Positions 10,611 to 38,888 of a DNA stretch of 64,000 nucleotides are shown here, in pieces; the stretch's first letter is position 1; each line of letters starts with the position of its first letter. Below the pieces are notes generated by a model, which was not told the DNA's origin, searched no databases, and saw only the letters and a program-made list of their open reading frames with translations. The stretch lies in the NCBI GenBank assembly GCA_023055355.1, contig JALJCS010000004.1, positions 25,022,744-25,086,743 of the forward strand, written 5' to 3'. The stretch comes from Agelaius tricolor. Taxonomy: Eukaryota > Chordata > Aves > Passeriformes > Icteridae. Made by a program: the position numbers and the translations under genes.

Positions 10611-13600
10611 TTATGACTTACATTAAAATTTATTTTGCATGCTCAGGTCCAATGTATATTATATATTTAGACATTTCTATGCTGCTGAACACTGCAGCCA
10701 CAAACAACCACCAGTATCAGCAAGTTAGAAGATATCTAAGAGCTCTGCTGTCTGTATTAATTCTCAGTGTAGCAATCACTGGCAGTGGTTGCACAGACAG
10801 AGAATTAAAGATTTAAGAACTCAGTCTAGGAGAGGTATGAGTTTGAAAGCCAGGACACAGCAGTTTTATTTGCTGTGGTGACTAAGAGAGAGAGGTAAAG
10901 AGGAGAACTACAAAGACACTGACTTGTGAAAGCACACATCAGGTTAACTAGCAAAATAGGTAACTAGCAAGGGAAGATTTGATGAAAAAGTACCAAGCAG
11001 TAAGGTCAAAGGACAAGACTGCTGTGCCACATGGTCTGCGATTGCAAAACACCATGAAAGTGCTCACCAACATCACTTATGACACTGTGAAGTATTTTCC
11101 TTTCCTATGCATTTTATTCCTTGTGTATTTCTCCCTTTCAGTCAAGCTAAAACTGGTATTGTCAATGCATGTTGCAGCTCTTTTCTGTCACACTAGTTTC
11201 TTCCCTCCCCAGGTGATTTATTCCTTTCCTTCAGTGGTAAGACATACTGCTATCTATCATAGTTCAGGGAGTGACACAAAATTAACACAGAGCATGAAGT
11301 AAGAAACAAGTGTTTGTTAGACAGACAGCAGATGCAACCTTGCCTTTGGTGGATGCCTCATGTCATGCTCTATGAGGTGCTGCAGTGCCATTAACCCTCT
11401 CCTCCTCCCTTGTGCTGTGGAGAAGACATGAGCCACTTACCCAGTTTGCTCCTCACAATCTCAACTGAACAGACTTCCTGTGACAGACACCCAATAAAAG
11501 GATTTTTGTCTTCAAGAGAAGACCATTTATAAAGACACCTTAGTTTGACACGGGTACAGCACTACAGTGTGAAAATAAACATGTATTAAGCATGAATTGA
11601 TGCCATGCTACATTCAGAGACCAGGAGAATCCAAGCAAGAGAAGCTCTGGCTTCTTCATTCATTCTCCTGAATGGGTGAAGGATGGGTCACCCTGACTTC
11701 TTGATGGTAGGCCTCAGTTCTGCATACGGATTGTGATGTCTGGCTCCACAGAAGCAACATGAACTGTTGACTTCAGGCTCAAAGATATAGCTTTACTTAA
11801 AACAAGGAATGGAAACATAGCACGAGTATGTAAGGTAATACCAGAAAAAAAGTCTTAATTGTCTAAGCTTAAAATAGTGTAGTTTTTGACAGAAACTTCA
11901 TGATCTTGGGGAAAGACTCACAATAACCTATATAGAGCCTGATTGGCTTGACTTCATACCTGGTCCTCAGATGTCTAAGATACAGGATGTGTCACTGACT
12001 TGAAAGGGAATTTACCTAATTACCTGCAAGCAGAGTTGGACCGCAGCATATCAGCAAGTCTCTGCAGGTATGGGATATGGTTACAGTAGCATTTAATAGG
12101 ATTCACACAAACTCATATTTGAATATGCCAGGGTGGTCCTATTGTGGTAGGTTTTTAAAGATATTGGAAACTGATTATGCACTGCCAGAGGAAGGATATA
12201 CTTTCAAAGATAAGACAGCACCTTAACACAGACAAGAAAATCAATTCAGCAGCTCTTCATAACACTGCAGCTTCATGACTACCAGGAAAACCACAAGTTA
12301 GGGCATCCAGAGATAGAGAATCCTGCTAACAGGTTTAACATTTCATTCTTCTAGCAGCCCTAATAACTGCCATGAGTTTACAGTAATCAAGATAAAAAAT
12401 TCCATTAATAAAACTACTGCAGGCTCTGGAATCAGATTGCTTCAATCCAACTTTCAAATTAAACTTTTCTTCACATCACTGCCTCTTTATTTATTTCAAA
12501 TAACATAATAGTACTACAAAGATAGTCCAAATTATGTACTCCATTTTTCAGGATCAGGGTTTATTCAGATTACAGAAGTGGATTAGTAAAAGTCCTGTTG
12601 TGATTACACCTCTCTATTTCTACAGGAAGATATAATAGGCCTCACTAACATACTGAGTGACTTCTGCCATGGCTTTTTTTTGTTTGTTTTTTTGAGGGTT
12701 TTGGTGGTGTTTTTTTGTTGTTGTTGTTTTGTTCTTTTTTGCTGTTTTTGTTTTCTTTGTGGTAAGTATTTTTTCGTTGGTTGGTTTTAGGGTTTCTTTC
12801 TCACCTGTAGCCTGATCCATCCCTTTCACTGCAGTTCACAAAGGTGGCAAACTAGCTAGCCTGTTACCCAGGGGACTTCTGCACCATTAAAGCCCTGACT
12901 CAGCCAGACATGTGAATGCAGGGCAGCAGGAAGCCTTCCCCTACGAAATCCTTCTTCTTCATACTGCATAAATGTGCTGGTAGTAAGTCTTGCACTCTGT
13001 TTGTCCACTGTTCCCTTCTGACTGTGTGACTGGAACAAGGGGAAAATGTAGCTACTACAGCACTGGAATTTTTGAACAGGCTAGGCAAAAACCTTCCTGA
13101 GGCTTTTTGAAGAAAAAAACCTTTTGAAGGGCTGAACCTACTTTTGAGCTGCTGTTGATTTACGTGACTTCCTGAGATGATTTCTAGCCCTATTTTGCCA
13201 TCATTTCACGGCAGCAGACTTACACATGGGTTTTGCTGTATTGATCAATTTCTCTCCTTTTAGCAAAGTAGCTTAGCACTTGACAAAAGTGGTCCAGATA
13301 CTGTGGTTGGTGAGACAGACCACACCACTTTGCTGTGGAGATATTATGTGCAGCTTTGACAGCACAATATTGAAACACTGAGTTGTCTGTTTGCCTAGGA
13401 CACTGCAATCCTTGCTTGGTGCATGGCCTGCAGAGAAGCAGACCACAGTTCTGTAGACAGACTTATAAGGAGTGCATCACTCCAAAATGTGTTCATGTGG
13501 AGAATCACGTTGCAGTGCTGTATGGGTTTCTACAAAAAACTAGGTCATCTTCCCTCCTCTGCAGTCCTCTTACAACGCCTACATTTTGTTTTAGGTTTTT

Positions 13601-14532
13601 CCCTTCATAGTCTCTCCCTAGGCAGCTGTCTGCTTGTGACTTTTCCCCTCCTGTCTACCAGTAAGCCCATCATTCACCGTTTCCTTCCCACTTCTCTCAT
13701 GGAGAACTTAGAAACTGACCTCTTGTCAGCAGAAGCTCTTCCGTGAACAGACAGTCACCTCCATCACAGACCTCTTTTCTCCACACATGTCTAGTAAGGC
13801 ACTTGTTTTGCATCCCAGCTGTTAAGTAATTTCTCCAAGTAGTCATTATTTTCAATAACAGGTACCACTTCTATACAAACACAATATCCAGCCTTGTGCA
13901 GATTTTGCCCTCTGGTGCATTGCACTCTTTTCTTATTTCTCTCAGAAAACAGGTTTTTTCAAGATCATGTCACTCATCACACCGTAAACTAGCAACTGCA
14001 AGGGCTTGTAACTTCCTTTTTCATGGAGAAAGTGTACTTGACACAACATGGTCACAAATGATACATTACAAGCAGAGCGAAGTCCCACAGCAAATTCCAT
14101 AAATATTGAGTGTATGTAGCGTTTTCAAGTAACTTTTATCTTTTTTCGTTAAATATATATTTTTTTTAATCCAAGTGATTTTCCTTCTATTTTGTACCTG
14201 TGTGGTTGCTGAAGACGTGTCTTTCAATGCTTGAATTGTTCATGCCGTGACCATATTGCATCATTCTTTCTTGATCAAAATATGTTTTACCTTTTATCCA
14301 GTCCCATGAAAGTCAACCAGAGAAAACTTCCAGACTTTTTATATTCTTTGAACTCTCCACAGTCCTCATTGATACCAAGGTTATATGAGAATATGAGGAT
14401 CAAAGCAACTCCCTTAGAATTTTGTTCTTATTTTTGTAGGTTGTTGATATTTTCCTTCTTTAGTTTTTATTAAGTGGATCACTTTCTAATTCTAAGAATG
14501 TTTCACATGAGCTACATGAAAAACAGAGTTAA
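10611..14532. other. Intergenic, nothing recognised
   Basis: No exon, RNA gene or clear TE is seen. A T/G-rich low-complexity tract lies at about 12,671-12,775. The longest open frames (10,979-11,302 and 13,423-13,746) match no protein I know and lack splice or promoter support. Confidence 0.5.
12671..12775 (+). repeat. T/G-rich low-complexity tract
   Basis: Runs of T are broken by single or double G, in the pattern TTTGTTTGTTTT and TTGTTGTTG. It could be an old, degraded A-tail on the minus strand or simple sequence. Confidence 0.8.
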
Positions 14533-14537
14533 CTGAC

Positions 14538-15396
14538 TGTGTTGGTTTGGCACAGCCTGGTTTTTGGTAACAGAAGGGCCACTGTGAGGAGCTGCTAGAA
14601 TCTTCCACCATGTCTGACAGAGCCATTCTCTGATGGCTCTGAAGATAGACATGCTGCTGGCCCAATTAGAAAGGCTGGTAACGCCTCTGTGATAACATAT
14701 TTAAGAAGAAAATCTAAACAGTGCAGGCGGAGTTTTTTGCCAGCGGTGGTGAAGCACCATCACTGGGAGCCATCCCCGGCATGGTGCATGGCAATGCACT
14801 GCTGCAGCTGCCACCATCTCGGTGCAGCCCGGGGCTTCTCCCTGCCTGGCTGCCCTAGCCAGCTGTGCTGCAGGTGAAAGGGTGGGGTGGCAGTGGCAGC
14901 AGCTTCCCCTTCCTGGCGCCCTGCAGGAAGAGAGGTGTTAAATAGCACAGCACCGCGGCAGCCACCACTGCCTTGCAATGGCAGTGGGGTCATCGGGCCG
15001 GTAGTAGAAGCATGACAAGTGATTTCCCAACACAGAACCTAGACAAAATCAACTTCTTGGCGCTGCAGGATCTTGCAAGAATCTTTGAATTGCTGGGACT
15101 TGTTGAGAATGGTGCCTATAAACAGCAGTTTTTCTTCTAGTCAGAGGAGGGAGGACATGTGAGGGAAAACAACATGGTGACACCAAGGTCAGTGGAAAAG
15201 AAAGAGGAGGAGAAGGTGCTTCAAGTGTTGGGCCAAGATTTTTCTGCAAGCCATGGTGAGGACCATGGTAAAATAAACTGTCCCCTGGTAATGCACAAAG
15301 TCCATGGGTGATGCAGAGATCCCCCCGCAGCCCATGAGAAAAGTCCTCAAGCTGGAACAGGCGATGTTAGAGAAAGCTGTGGTCTAGTGGGAGACC

Positions 15397-15435
<39 letters not shown>

Positions 15436-15757
15436 CCTTTGCTTCCAAAGTAGAGCAGCTTATTTGAGGACTGTACCCCATGGACAAGTGACCCACGCCA
15501 CAACAGTTTTGAGAAGACTGCCTGTGGGAGGAACCCCACAGCATAGCAGAGAAACTACTTGCTTCCATGAATGAATAGAAAAAAATACCTTCAAATTTGA
15601 ACCTGTTTTGCTCTTAAGAGTGTTTTTTCTTCCAATCCTTATCTCAACCCATGAACCCTTCATTAATCTTTTTCACTCTCCTCTGCCCAACTATAGCAGA
15701 AGAGGGTGAATGACTATCATGGGTACCTAGTGTTTGGCCAAATATCAAACCACAACA
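14538..15757 (+). mobile_element. Solo ERVL-type LTR with exact 5-bp TSD
   Basis: This 1220 bp element starts TGTGTTGGTTTGG and ends CAAACCACAACA, with imperfect terminal inverted repeats. Both flanks carry CTGAC (14,533-14,537 and 15,758-15,762), an exact 5-bp target duplication typical of ERVL. A TATTTAAG element sits near 14,698 and AATAAA at 15,272-15,277, so it reads on the plus strand. It is related to the LTRs at 7004-8898 and 62,860-63,853. It contains a GA microsatellite. No internal retroviral genes remain, so recombination between the two LTRs probably removed them. Confidence 0.85.
15397..15433 (+). repeat. (GA)n microsatellite inside the LTR
   Basis: An almost pure AG dinucleotide run begins right after CCCAA and ends before GGCC. 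Confidence 0.95.
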
Positions 15758-15914
15758 CTGACTTAACAGAACCTTTGGAACACAATAAAGTGCTATACTT
15801 ACTTTGGCATTGAGGTAGGAACCCTGGCATAAAAATACTTAAGAAAATGGGAATAGAGACAGAGCCACACTACTTCTCAACGTGTTTTGTAAGAATCTTT
15901 AGAGAATGGTACAT

Positions 15915-16270
15915 TCATAGAATACTAGGGTTGAAGGCATCTTAAAGATCTCCTAGTTCCAACCTCCCGGCCCTGGAGAGGGATGCCTTCCACTGGACCA
16001 GGCTGTTTAGAGCCCCATCCAGTCTGGTCTTGAATGCTTCCAGAGATGGGGCATCCACAGCTTCTCTGGGAAACCAGTTCCAGTGTCTAACTGCCCTCAC
16101 AGTAAAGAATTTCTTGCCAGGGACAAGACTGATATTGTCCCCCTCTCCCATCAAGTCTAGTTTAAAGCTCTGCCAGTGAGCCCCGCTAGTTCCCAAGCAG
16201 TCTCTCCTCCTTTGCTGAGGAAAGTGAGTCCCATCTCATGTCAGCACATCCAGTACTGTGTGGGCCTTTC
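15915..16270 (-). mobile_element. CR1 LINE, 3' end fragment
   Basis: The left edge reads CATAGAATACTAGGGTTGAA, the reverse complement of the CR1 3' terminus (ATTCTATG type). It is followed by the usual CR1 tail order: CTAGTTCCAACC, the GACACCTTCCACT-like block, AGAGCCCCATCCAG and GGGGCATCCACAGC. It is 5'-truncated, as expected for CR1 insertions, and carries no functional ORF. Confidence 0.85.
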
Positions 16271-16275
16271 CATTT

Positions 16276-16430
16276 TTAAAAATTAGCTCAGTTGGTTAGA
16301 GCATAGTGCTGATAACACTATGGTCAAGGGTTTGATCCCCATACAGGCCATTTGCCTAAGAGTTGGACTTAATGATACTTTTGAGTACCTTTCTAGTCAG
16401 AATATTCTGTGTGATTTTGTGTATTCTGTG
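16276..16430 (+). mobile_element. tRNA-Ile-derived SINE with CR1-like tail
   Basis: The head contains a tRNA A-box-like TAGCTCAGTTGGTTAGAG at 16,284-16,301 and a B-box-like GGTTTGATCC at 16,329-16,338. The order and the wording around GTGCTGATAAC follow tRNA-Ile. It is joined to AGAGTTGGACTTAATGAT...CAGAATATTCTGTG, which mimics a CR1 3' tail with ATTCTGTG repeats. This arrangement is known for the passerine TguSINE1 type, presumably mobilised by CR1 enzymes. Mutations in the stems and the fusion rule out a working tRNA gene. Confidence 0.85.
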
Positions 16431-16450
16431 CTCTCTGTTTCCTCATAGGT

Positions 16451-16736
16451 TGTGGTATCCCTAGTGGGCAGCCCTGTCTTCCCTGTAGGCCAATGCCCTT
16501 TGCCCTGCCCCTTGTGCTGCCCCTGTGCCCTCAGACCACTGACCCCTACTTAACCTTGTGCACACATGGCCTAGTCTTTTGTGGCTGATTTCTCCTTTGA
16601 GATGCTGGAATAAACCTTAGCTGGAATTTATCATACAAAAGGCCCTTCTGCCTCTCTTCACTGAGCTACCCATGGTGAGTGGGGTGTATGGACTTGACTG
16701 CCTTGCCTGAATGTCTACCCAAGCGGCTTTTCCACA
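16451..16736 (+). mobile_element. Possible LTR fragment
   Basis: It begins TGTGGTATCCC and contains TACTTAACC (a TATA-like position) and GGAATAAACC (polyadenylation signal). It then ends GGCTTTTCCACA, an LTR-like layout. No matching target duplication was found and no related copy occurs in the window. Confidence 0.4.
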
Positions 16737-19506
16737 GGAGATGCTTATTGGGAAATAGGTAGCAGCATCCACCATCTAAACCCCCACACAGCTACAACCA
16801 ACTACTCCACATCTCTCTCCCAAGGCCGGATCAGCATTGTCCATGTCCTACACAAATGCCTACAGCTTCTCCAATTGCTCCTTAAATATCTGTCTTCATG
16901 AAGAGATAGAGATACCGACCCTCCACAGTCTACTCCTGTTTCCTGCACCTATCCTCTCCTAATGCCCTGACTCTTTGCACACTTCCTTCTACATACTTGC
17001 ATCACATTCATATCTATTTCACACTGGTTTTTAAGGCTAAGTCTCTTTCTCCATACATGCCTTTTGCTTTTTCCAGTTGCTGGTAATCCTCATCGGTACA
17101 CTCTGAAGGAAAGGATTTCTTCCTGTCTTAAAGGATTTTTTCAGAATGATTTTGGGTTTTTTCTTTTTAATGAGGTGATGTCTTATTGTATTAATTTGGC
17201 TCCTGATCCACACTAGTCCTTCACTTCTTGTACTAAGAACTCCTTTCCTAGTTATTCTGCATTTGGCACTGTCAATAATAACTATACAGATTCAATACAT
17301 TGTTCTTGGTTTTGGTTCTTGGACTTTTTTCACAATTCAGCCAACCACCTTTGAACTTCAGACTTCTTTCTCAAGGTATCCACAAATATTCCAAGACTTT
17401 ATCAGTAACTTTTATGTGTGCACTGCTGAGCAATTAACAGAAGGTGACCCAAGAAGGACTCTGCTGAAGTGCATTTTATACCTTTTTCTTATTTTATAAT
17501 GGAACATCTAGGACAGCTCAGGAATAGCTATTCAAACAATTTTACACAAATCCACAGACAGAACTTCTATCAAAAACAGATTTTCTAGCATTTTTATAAT
17601 AATGTCCTGTCAAACCATGCTAAAATGCTTATGTGTCAAAATCTAACAGTTCCGTTTCTTCTATAGCCACATGGACAGAAAATACCCCGTTGTAGAAGAA
17701 AACTAAATTAGGTAGACACAACTTGTTTTTAACCAACACCTACTCATCTCCTCACTACATGCTGGAAGTTTACAAACAGGTTTTTATGGTTCCTGAGTTT
17801 GTGACATGGAAGTCACCTCCTTCAAACTGCAGTCTTTCTCAGCTTGCACTGTGTTTAACTGACAGCCTGGAGCACAGCAATACAAGACATTGCCAACCAA
17901 CCTCTTGGGGGAGTTTCTCCCTTATAAGTTTGGAGGAAAATTATGATCTCTGTGTGTTACACAAGAAAGTAATTCCTCTATCTCTGGAACAGAAGCATGT
18001 GAAATTCCTTCCATATATAAGGAGCTCCAGATGCTGTAGCTGGTACAAACCACAGGAAAAGCGAATCCAGAACCTGAGCACTGCTTAGATTTCCTTACTG
18101 GGTAAATTGTCTATTATTTTAACAATAGCTTGTCTCAGAGGCCTGGCTTTTTTACCTGATGATCTTTTGCACAGTTAGTAGAAAATTACCTGCAAGGCTC
18201 TTGCCTTTGTCAGATTTGGACAAAATAAGCACGGAGCTCTGAAGCTATCAGGGAATTGTAGTGGTATGATGATGTTCCTCTTGTCTCCATGGGAAACCAT
18301 GTCCATAAATTCCACATAAGAGCAGACTGAGTGACACAACAATGTATGAACCAACCCACCAGCTGTTTTTGAATTTTTAGCAGCCACAGACATTAATTCT
18401 GAGTGAGTAACATTCTTGAATTACAGCTATGCTTTCACACAACAGTTATTTCTATCTTGATTATAATTGCTTATGAGGACCATGAGTGTCTCAAAAATGG
18501 TCTTTTAAATGATGTGAGAGGAACCATGGTAAAAGGGAAGCAGGAGGGGAAGGGAGGTGCAAGGCTACTATGTAGCCACAATCTCACTCTCTTAAATTCA
18601 AAGTGCAATCTTAGGTAGCATTAAAGAGCCTCGCTTTGTTCTCCCAGATGTACACACTCTGACCCAGTTTTGTCAATTTGTGGAAATACAGGCCACTCAT
18701 TTTTAACCATTTATTGCTACTTGTCTTCATTGATTCACAGGCTTGCAGTTTTCAAATATTTGTACTAGCTGCAAAAACCAGTTTGATACACAAACTAATC
18801 ACTATCTCACCAATTAATGATCTTCAATCTAATGTAGTCTCCCCCTTCCTCACTGAGTCAGAATTGCTGATAACTGTAAGGAAACAATTATCCTTATAGT
18901 TCAAGGCATTATACTGGCAGCTGCATTCTTCTCCACAAACATGATGCCTGAAAAAGCAAATAATATTTGCTCCAAATACAGTTTAATGTTGCAAAGTATT
19001 ACATGTTTTCCACAAACATTTAGTATACAGACTTAAATGGAGACGGGAGAAACCCCCAATCCTACACCAGTCCTTACACAGTACTTCTTGAGTTGTTAAT
19101 GACTGCGAATTGGGTGTTTGCTACCACTGAAAACTAACATCCTTTTGTAAAAAAACTTAAGTTCAACATTAAAGGAATGATGGATATCATATGTCAATAT
19201 TTACAATACACTCAACACAGCATTACATCCCACTAAATAGACTAAAATACCAACTGAAGCTAAACACCAGGAACTAACTCACTTCCTGCTGGCATGGAAA
19301 GAAAACATTCTGGGCCTTTAAAACCTGCAGGTGCATACAAATCACTTTATACTGCAATGTAATACAGCTCCTTGTGCATTCTCTATCAATCTGTACAATC
19401 CAGTGCACAAACCCTTCTGTATGTCAATCATATACTTCTTTGAGTACTAATATTATTGTGTAGGTGCAATCTGTAAAATTGTGAATCTTGTAAAAATTGC
19501 ATGTTT
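16737..19506. other. Intergenic, nothing recognised
   Basis: This is AT-rich sequence beyond the 3' side of ACER2. I searched for exons of SLC24A2, the next gene in mammals, and saw none. Confidence 0.45.
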
Positions 19507-22056
19507 TTTATTTTTTAAAATAAGTGTAGTTATATAATTTCAGTTATATATGCTAATACTAATTAATTGTAAAGTGTGATAGCTAAATCTAAAAGTGGTG
19601 AGCTGCTGCTACAGAAAAATACTCCAACCAGTTCTACAGTGAAACTTTGAACAACACATAGTGACCTTTGTTCACAAAATCTCCCATAAAGGGTAAAATA
19701 ACTAGATAATAAAAATACGGACGATTATTCTTGGCCTGTTATCTGCATTTATTTACTTCTTCAATAGCTGAATGCCCTACTGAGATTTTTTTAAATTACA
19801 AAATTACTTCTTTGTGAGTAGTCAGACTCTGCAGAGTAGAAGACAGCAACTGATAGCAGATTAACTAGAGCCCTTTGAGTCAGAGGTTGCTTTCAAGCAA
19901 AATATTAAGTAGAAAGGCTCCAATTTTTTGAATCGTACACTATGTCTGCAGTTATTAGGTACCCAAGCAATACTGAAAATAACTCACTTATAACATAATA
20001 ATTTAGCAAACACTATCAAAAAGTCTTACTCAAAGTAGGACCATGTTAGGCATCAGAAAACTTAGCTGGGTTCCAGCCAGCATCCTACCTGTATAAGGAT
20101 CTAATAATAGAACTTTTGATACCTGAGAAGTGTTTGAAGCTGAGCATTTCTTAAATGGGGGAGAGGAAGGAAAAGGAAAAAATAGCTGTGTTTCAAAGAG
20201 TAACAAACATCACTACATACATTTTTATAAACAGGTTTCATACAAAAATTGTATCACCATATGTCAAAAAAAAGATGTTTCAAATCTACTACTAAGTGGT
20301 ATAAATATAAACTGTTCCATTAGAAAAAATTTATGCTGCTTTTATGATTTTGCAGTCATCTGACAGTAGTCTACTCATCTATTTTGAAGGTCTCATGAAA
20401 AAGTCTTATCTCCCACTAACAATTTGCTTCAAGAGTATCAGCATATACCTTACTTCTATGCTTTCTAAGCATAAATTTTAATACAAAAGTTTTAAAGGTT
20501 TCAAAATGCTTGAAAATTAATTCAGCCCAAAGTTCTTGCTAAAAGCAACTTTCATAAAGATGACACAGTATAGAGTACATTTTTGCATTGATAAAAAACA
20601 AGTACAACGTAAGACGTGTAAACAGAAGAGAAAACCATATTTCATGGTCTAATACTAAAAAAGGAAATAACACATTAATGAAAGTGTACATTCAAAGCCT
20701 TAACCCACTTAAGAGTTTTGATATCAGAGTTCTGAGGAATGTGAGTAGACCCTTTTTTCTCCAAAACTGCAGCTATTAGCAGCTACAATTGCTCATACTT
20801 GAAAAACATGCCTAACTTCGCACCATTTTTTTAAACAGGCCTTGTATTAATTGCTTGCAAGACCTACAGTCTTTCCTACAGTCATTCCTGAACCTCAACA
20901 CTTAAGATTATTTTAAGTTAATAATCTTAAAACTAAATGGACCTAGACACCCCCTATCTTTACAAAATGGACTGAAAAAACCTGGAAAATCTGAATCTTT
21001 TGCAAGAATGCAAGATTCAATATTACATCTCACTGCTCACTGAAATCTAGGTCTTCAGCTTGGCTTTTAAGCAGTTATCTACTTTTTTCCCAAGTATAAC
21101 TAGCAGAGCTCTGGACTATTTTTGACATCACTTGCAATGCATTGGTGAGAAGTCAGCTCTTAAATTAGATGTGCATCTAGCAATCTAGGAGTTTTTATAG
21201 TTTAATCACACTGTCAGTCAATGCTGACCTGAGATCATACTGAAGGTAATGTTCACACTTCTGTGAGCACTTCAATGCCAAATTCAAGACCAAACATGTC
21301 TCAAGAGGTAGAGAGGGATTCTGTGACATTTCTGCAAGAAGGAAATATAAATATGCAGCATACAAGTATTCACAGGACAGTGGAAAATACAATAAAATCC
21401 TCAAACTTCTACATAGTTTTAGGGACTTCTGTTAGCTCCCTCTGCATTTACACTGCCTAATTGCACTTACATAGTAATCCAGCTGCAAACACTCATATCC
21501 TGCTGTACTTGAGGAAGCAACCATGTATTCTGTGATCCAAAGTGATGCACAGCCTGGTTTCCACACAGCCTGGGGTGCACCAGGCTGGGAATAGCATGGG
21601 CTTCGAGCACACTCTTGTGGCCAAGTGTAAGCGCAGCAAAATCAGAGCTAAGAAGGACACAGGATGGCATGTAGGCATCTTGGACTGCCTTCTTTCGCAA
21701 AGGAAGTTACAAAAGAAGTGGATCAAGCACCAAAGGGGACCTACTATAAAAAGATCATTCTTTGACCCTGGTATTTGAAAAGAGCTTTTATCAAGAGAAA
21801 TTCTACATCAAAAACACAGTGCAAAAAACAAAGAAGCCATTTTGTTACTTTAGTGTTCAAGTGCCCCCATGCTCCTGGCTTCCTCTCTCTTCTTCAGAGA
21901 GGAATGAACACACTTCCCTCCTCTTCCTATGACACTTGAAGTGCTGCCTATCTCAGGAAGAAAAGAAAATACAACACTAGTCATTTATCATTTTATAAAT
22001 ATTGTCTGTGCTGGAATATAAGCTGAAAATCCATCCCCATTCCATGGCCTCCAAGT
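19507..22056 (-). other. ACER2: Possible ACER2 3' UTR
   Basis: The region directly follows the ACER2 stop codon on the minus strand and is AT-rich without other gene signals. Minus-strand AATAAA signals occur at 19,507-19,512 and about 19,748-19,753, with ATTAAA near 20,475. The 3' end used cannot be decided from sequence alone. The part from 21,466 to 21,780 is more GC-rich and may be a repeat. Confidence 0.3.
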
Positions 22057-37772
<15,716 letters not shown>

Positions 37773-37873
37773 CGCGCCCGCCCGGCCGCCGCTCCGGCCC
37801 TGCCCTGCCGTGCCCGGCAGCGCCGCGGGGCGGTGACCGCGCTGCCGCCCGCGCCTCTCCGCCGCCCGCGCAA

Positions 37874-37912
37874 GGGGCGGGGCGGGGCGGGGCGGGGCGG
37901 GGCGGGGCGGGC
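37874..37912 (+). repeat. (GGGGC)7 tandem array upstream of ACER2
   Basis: Seven perfect GGGGC units and a partial one lie about 100-140 bp upstream of the ACER2 start codon. Each overlap forms a GGGGCGGGG core, the Sp1/KLF GC-box. The four-G runs could fold as a G-quadruplex on the plus strand. Confidence 0.95.
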
Positions 37913-38095
37913 CCGGGCCGGCCCTCCGCGGGCAGAGGTAGCGGGGCCCCGTTCCGCTTGGCTTTCCCGAGCCTGTCCCGAAGGTGCCGGGCGGTGCGAG
38001 CGCCAGTTCCCCGCTCCCTGCCGGCTTTGAGCAGCCAGCTGCTCCACAGGCGTGGGCAGCATGCCCGCCGCCCTTGTACGCTTAGAGATATCTCA

Positions 38096-38570
38096 CACAG
38101 AATCACAGAATTGTTATGTGTGGAATGGATCTCTGGAGAGGATCCAGTCCAACCTCTCTGCCAAGGCAGGATCACCTGAAGCAGGTGACACAGGAACACG
38201 TCCAGGTGGGTTTTGAGTGTCTCCACAGAGGGAGACTCCACAACCTCCCCAGGCAGCCGTTCCAGTGCTCTGCCACCCTCAGTGTAAAGAAATTCTTCAT
38301 GTTAAGGTGAAACTTCCCGTGTTTTAGTTTAGGGACATTATGCTGTGCCACCGGGCACTACTGAAATTTGTCTGGCGCCATCTTCTTGGCACCCACATTT
38401 GAGATTTTCCTATGTATTGATGAGATCCTCTCTGTCTTCTCCAGACCAAACAGTCCCACCTCCCAGAGTCTCTCCATCTAAGAGAGATGCTCCAGACCCC
38501 TGACCATCCTCCGCAGTAGCTCCTTGTCTCTTTCGTGCTGCGGAGGCCAGAACTGGACAAAGGACACAGG
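38096..38570 (-). mobile_element. CR1 LINE 3' fragment between the two promoters
   Basis: It starts with CACAGAATCACAGAATT, the reverse of the CR1 3' end. Familiar tail blocks follow (GGATCCAGTCCAACC, CACAACCTCCCCAGGCAGCC, AAAGAAATTCTTCATGTT) up to the CTTGTCTCTTTCGTGCTG region. It is 5'-truncated and non-coding. Confidence 0.88.
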
Positions 38571-38888
38571 GTCAGTTCCAGCCTTGCGATGGAGAGGAGT
38601 GGCCGCTCCCCGCACGCTCCTGCTCCCGTGCGCAGGAAGTGCGGGACACGGCCGGCAGGGAACCGGGAAGCCCATCTGGGCGGGAGGCGCTCATACCGCG
38701 CAAACAACGCGCCTTCCCCGAAAGCCAGTGAGTCGCGTATTGATGGCGCTTCTTTTTACAGGTGCCAGTGCTCCCAGCCCCAAAGCGCCTGCCTGCTCTC
38801 CCCTTGGCCGCTCCTGAGGAACGCTTTCTCCCTGGCGAGCGGCGCCTCAAGGAGCCAGTGACAGGCCCGGGCCTGGCCCGAGCAGGAG

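Noticed and set aside
16284..16350. tRNA-Ile-like sequence
   Set aside because: It has A- and B-box resemblance but degraded stems and is fused to a CR1-like tail, so it is a SINE head and not a tRNA gene.
1..19500. SLC24A2 exons expected beyond ACER2 by mammalian synteny
   Set aside because: No sodium/calcium-exchanger-like exon is visible on either strand, so the gene probably lies further left.
21466..21780. GC-richer segment with opposing open frames downstream of the ACER2 stop
   Set aside because: The basic-rich frame at 21,542-21,778 matches nothing I know. It may be a repeat or part of the 3' UTR, and I cannot support a gene.
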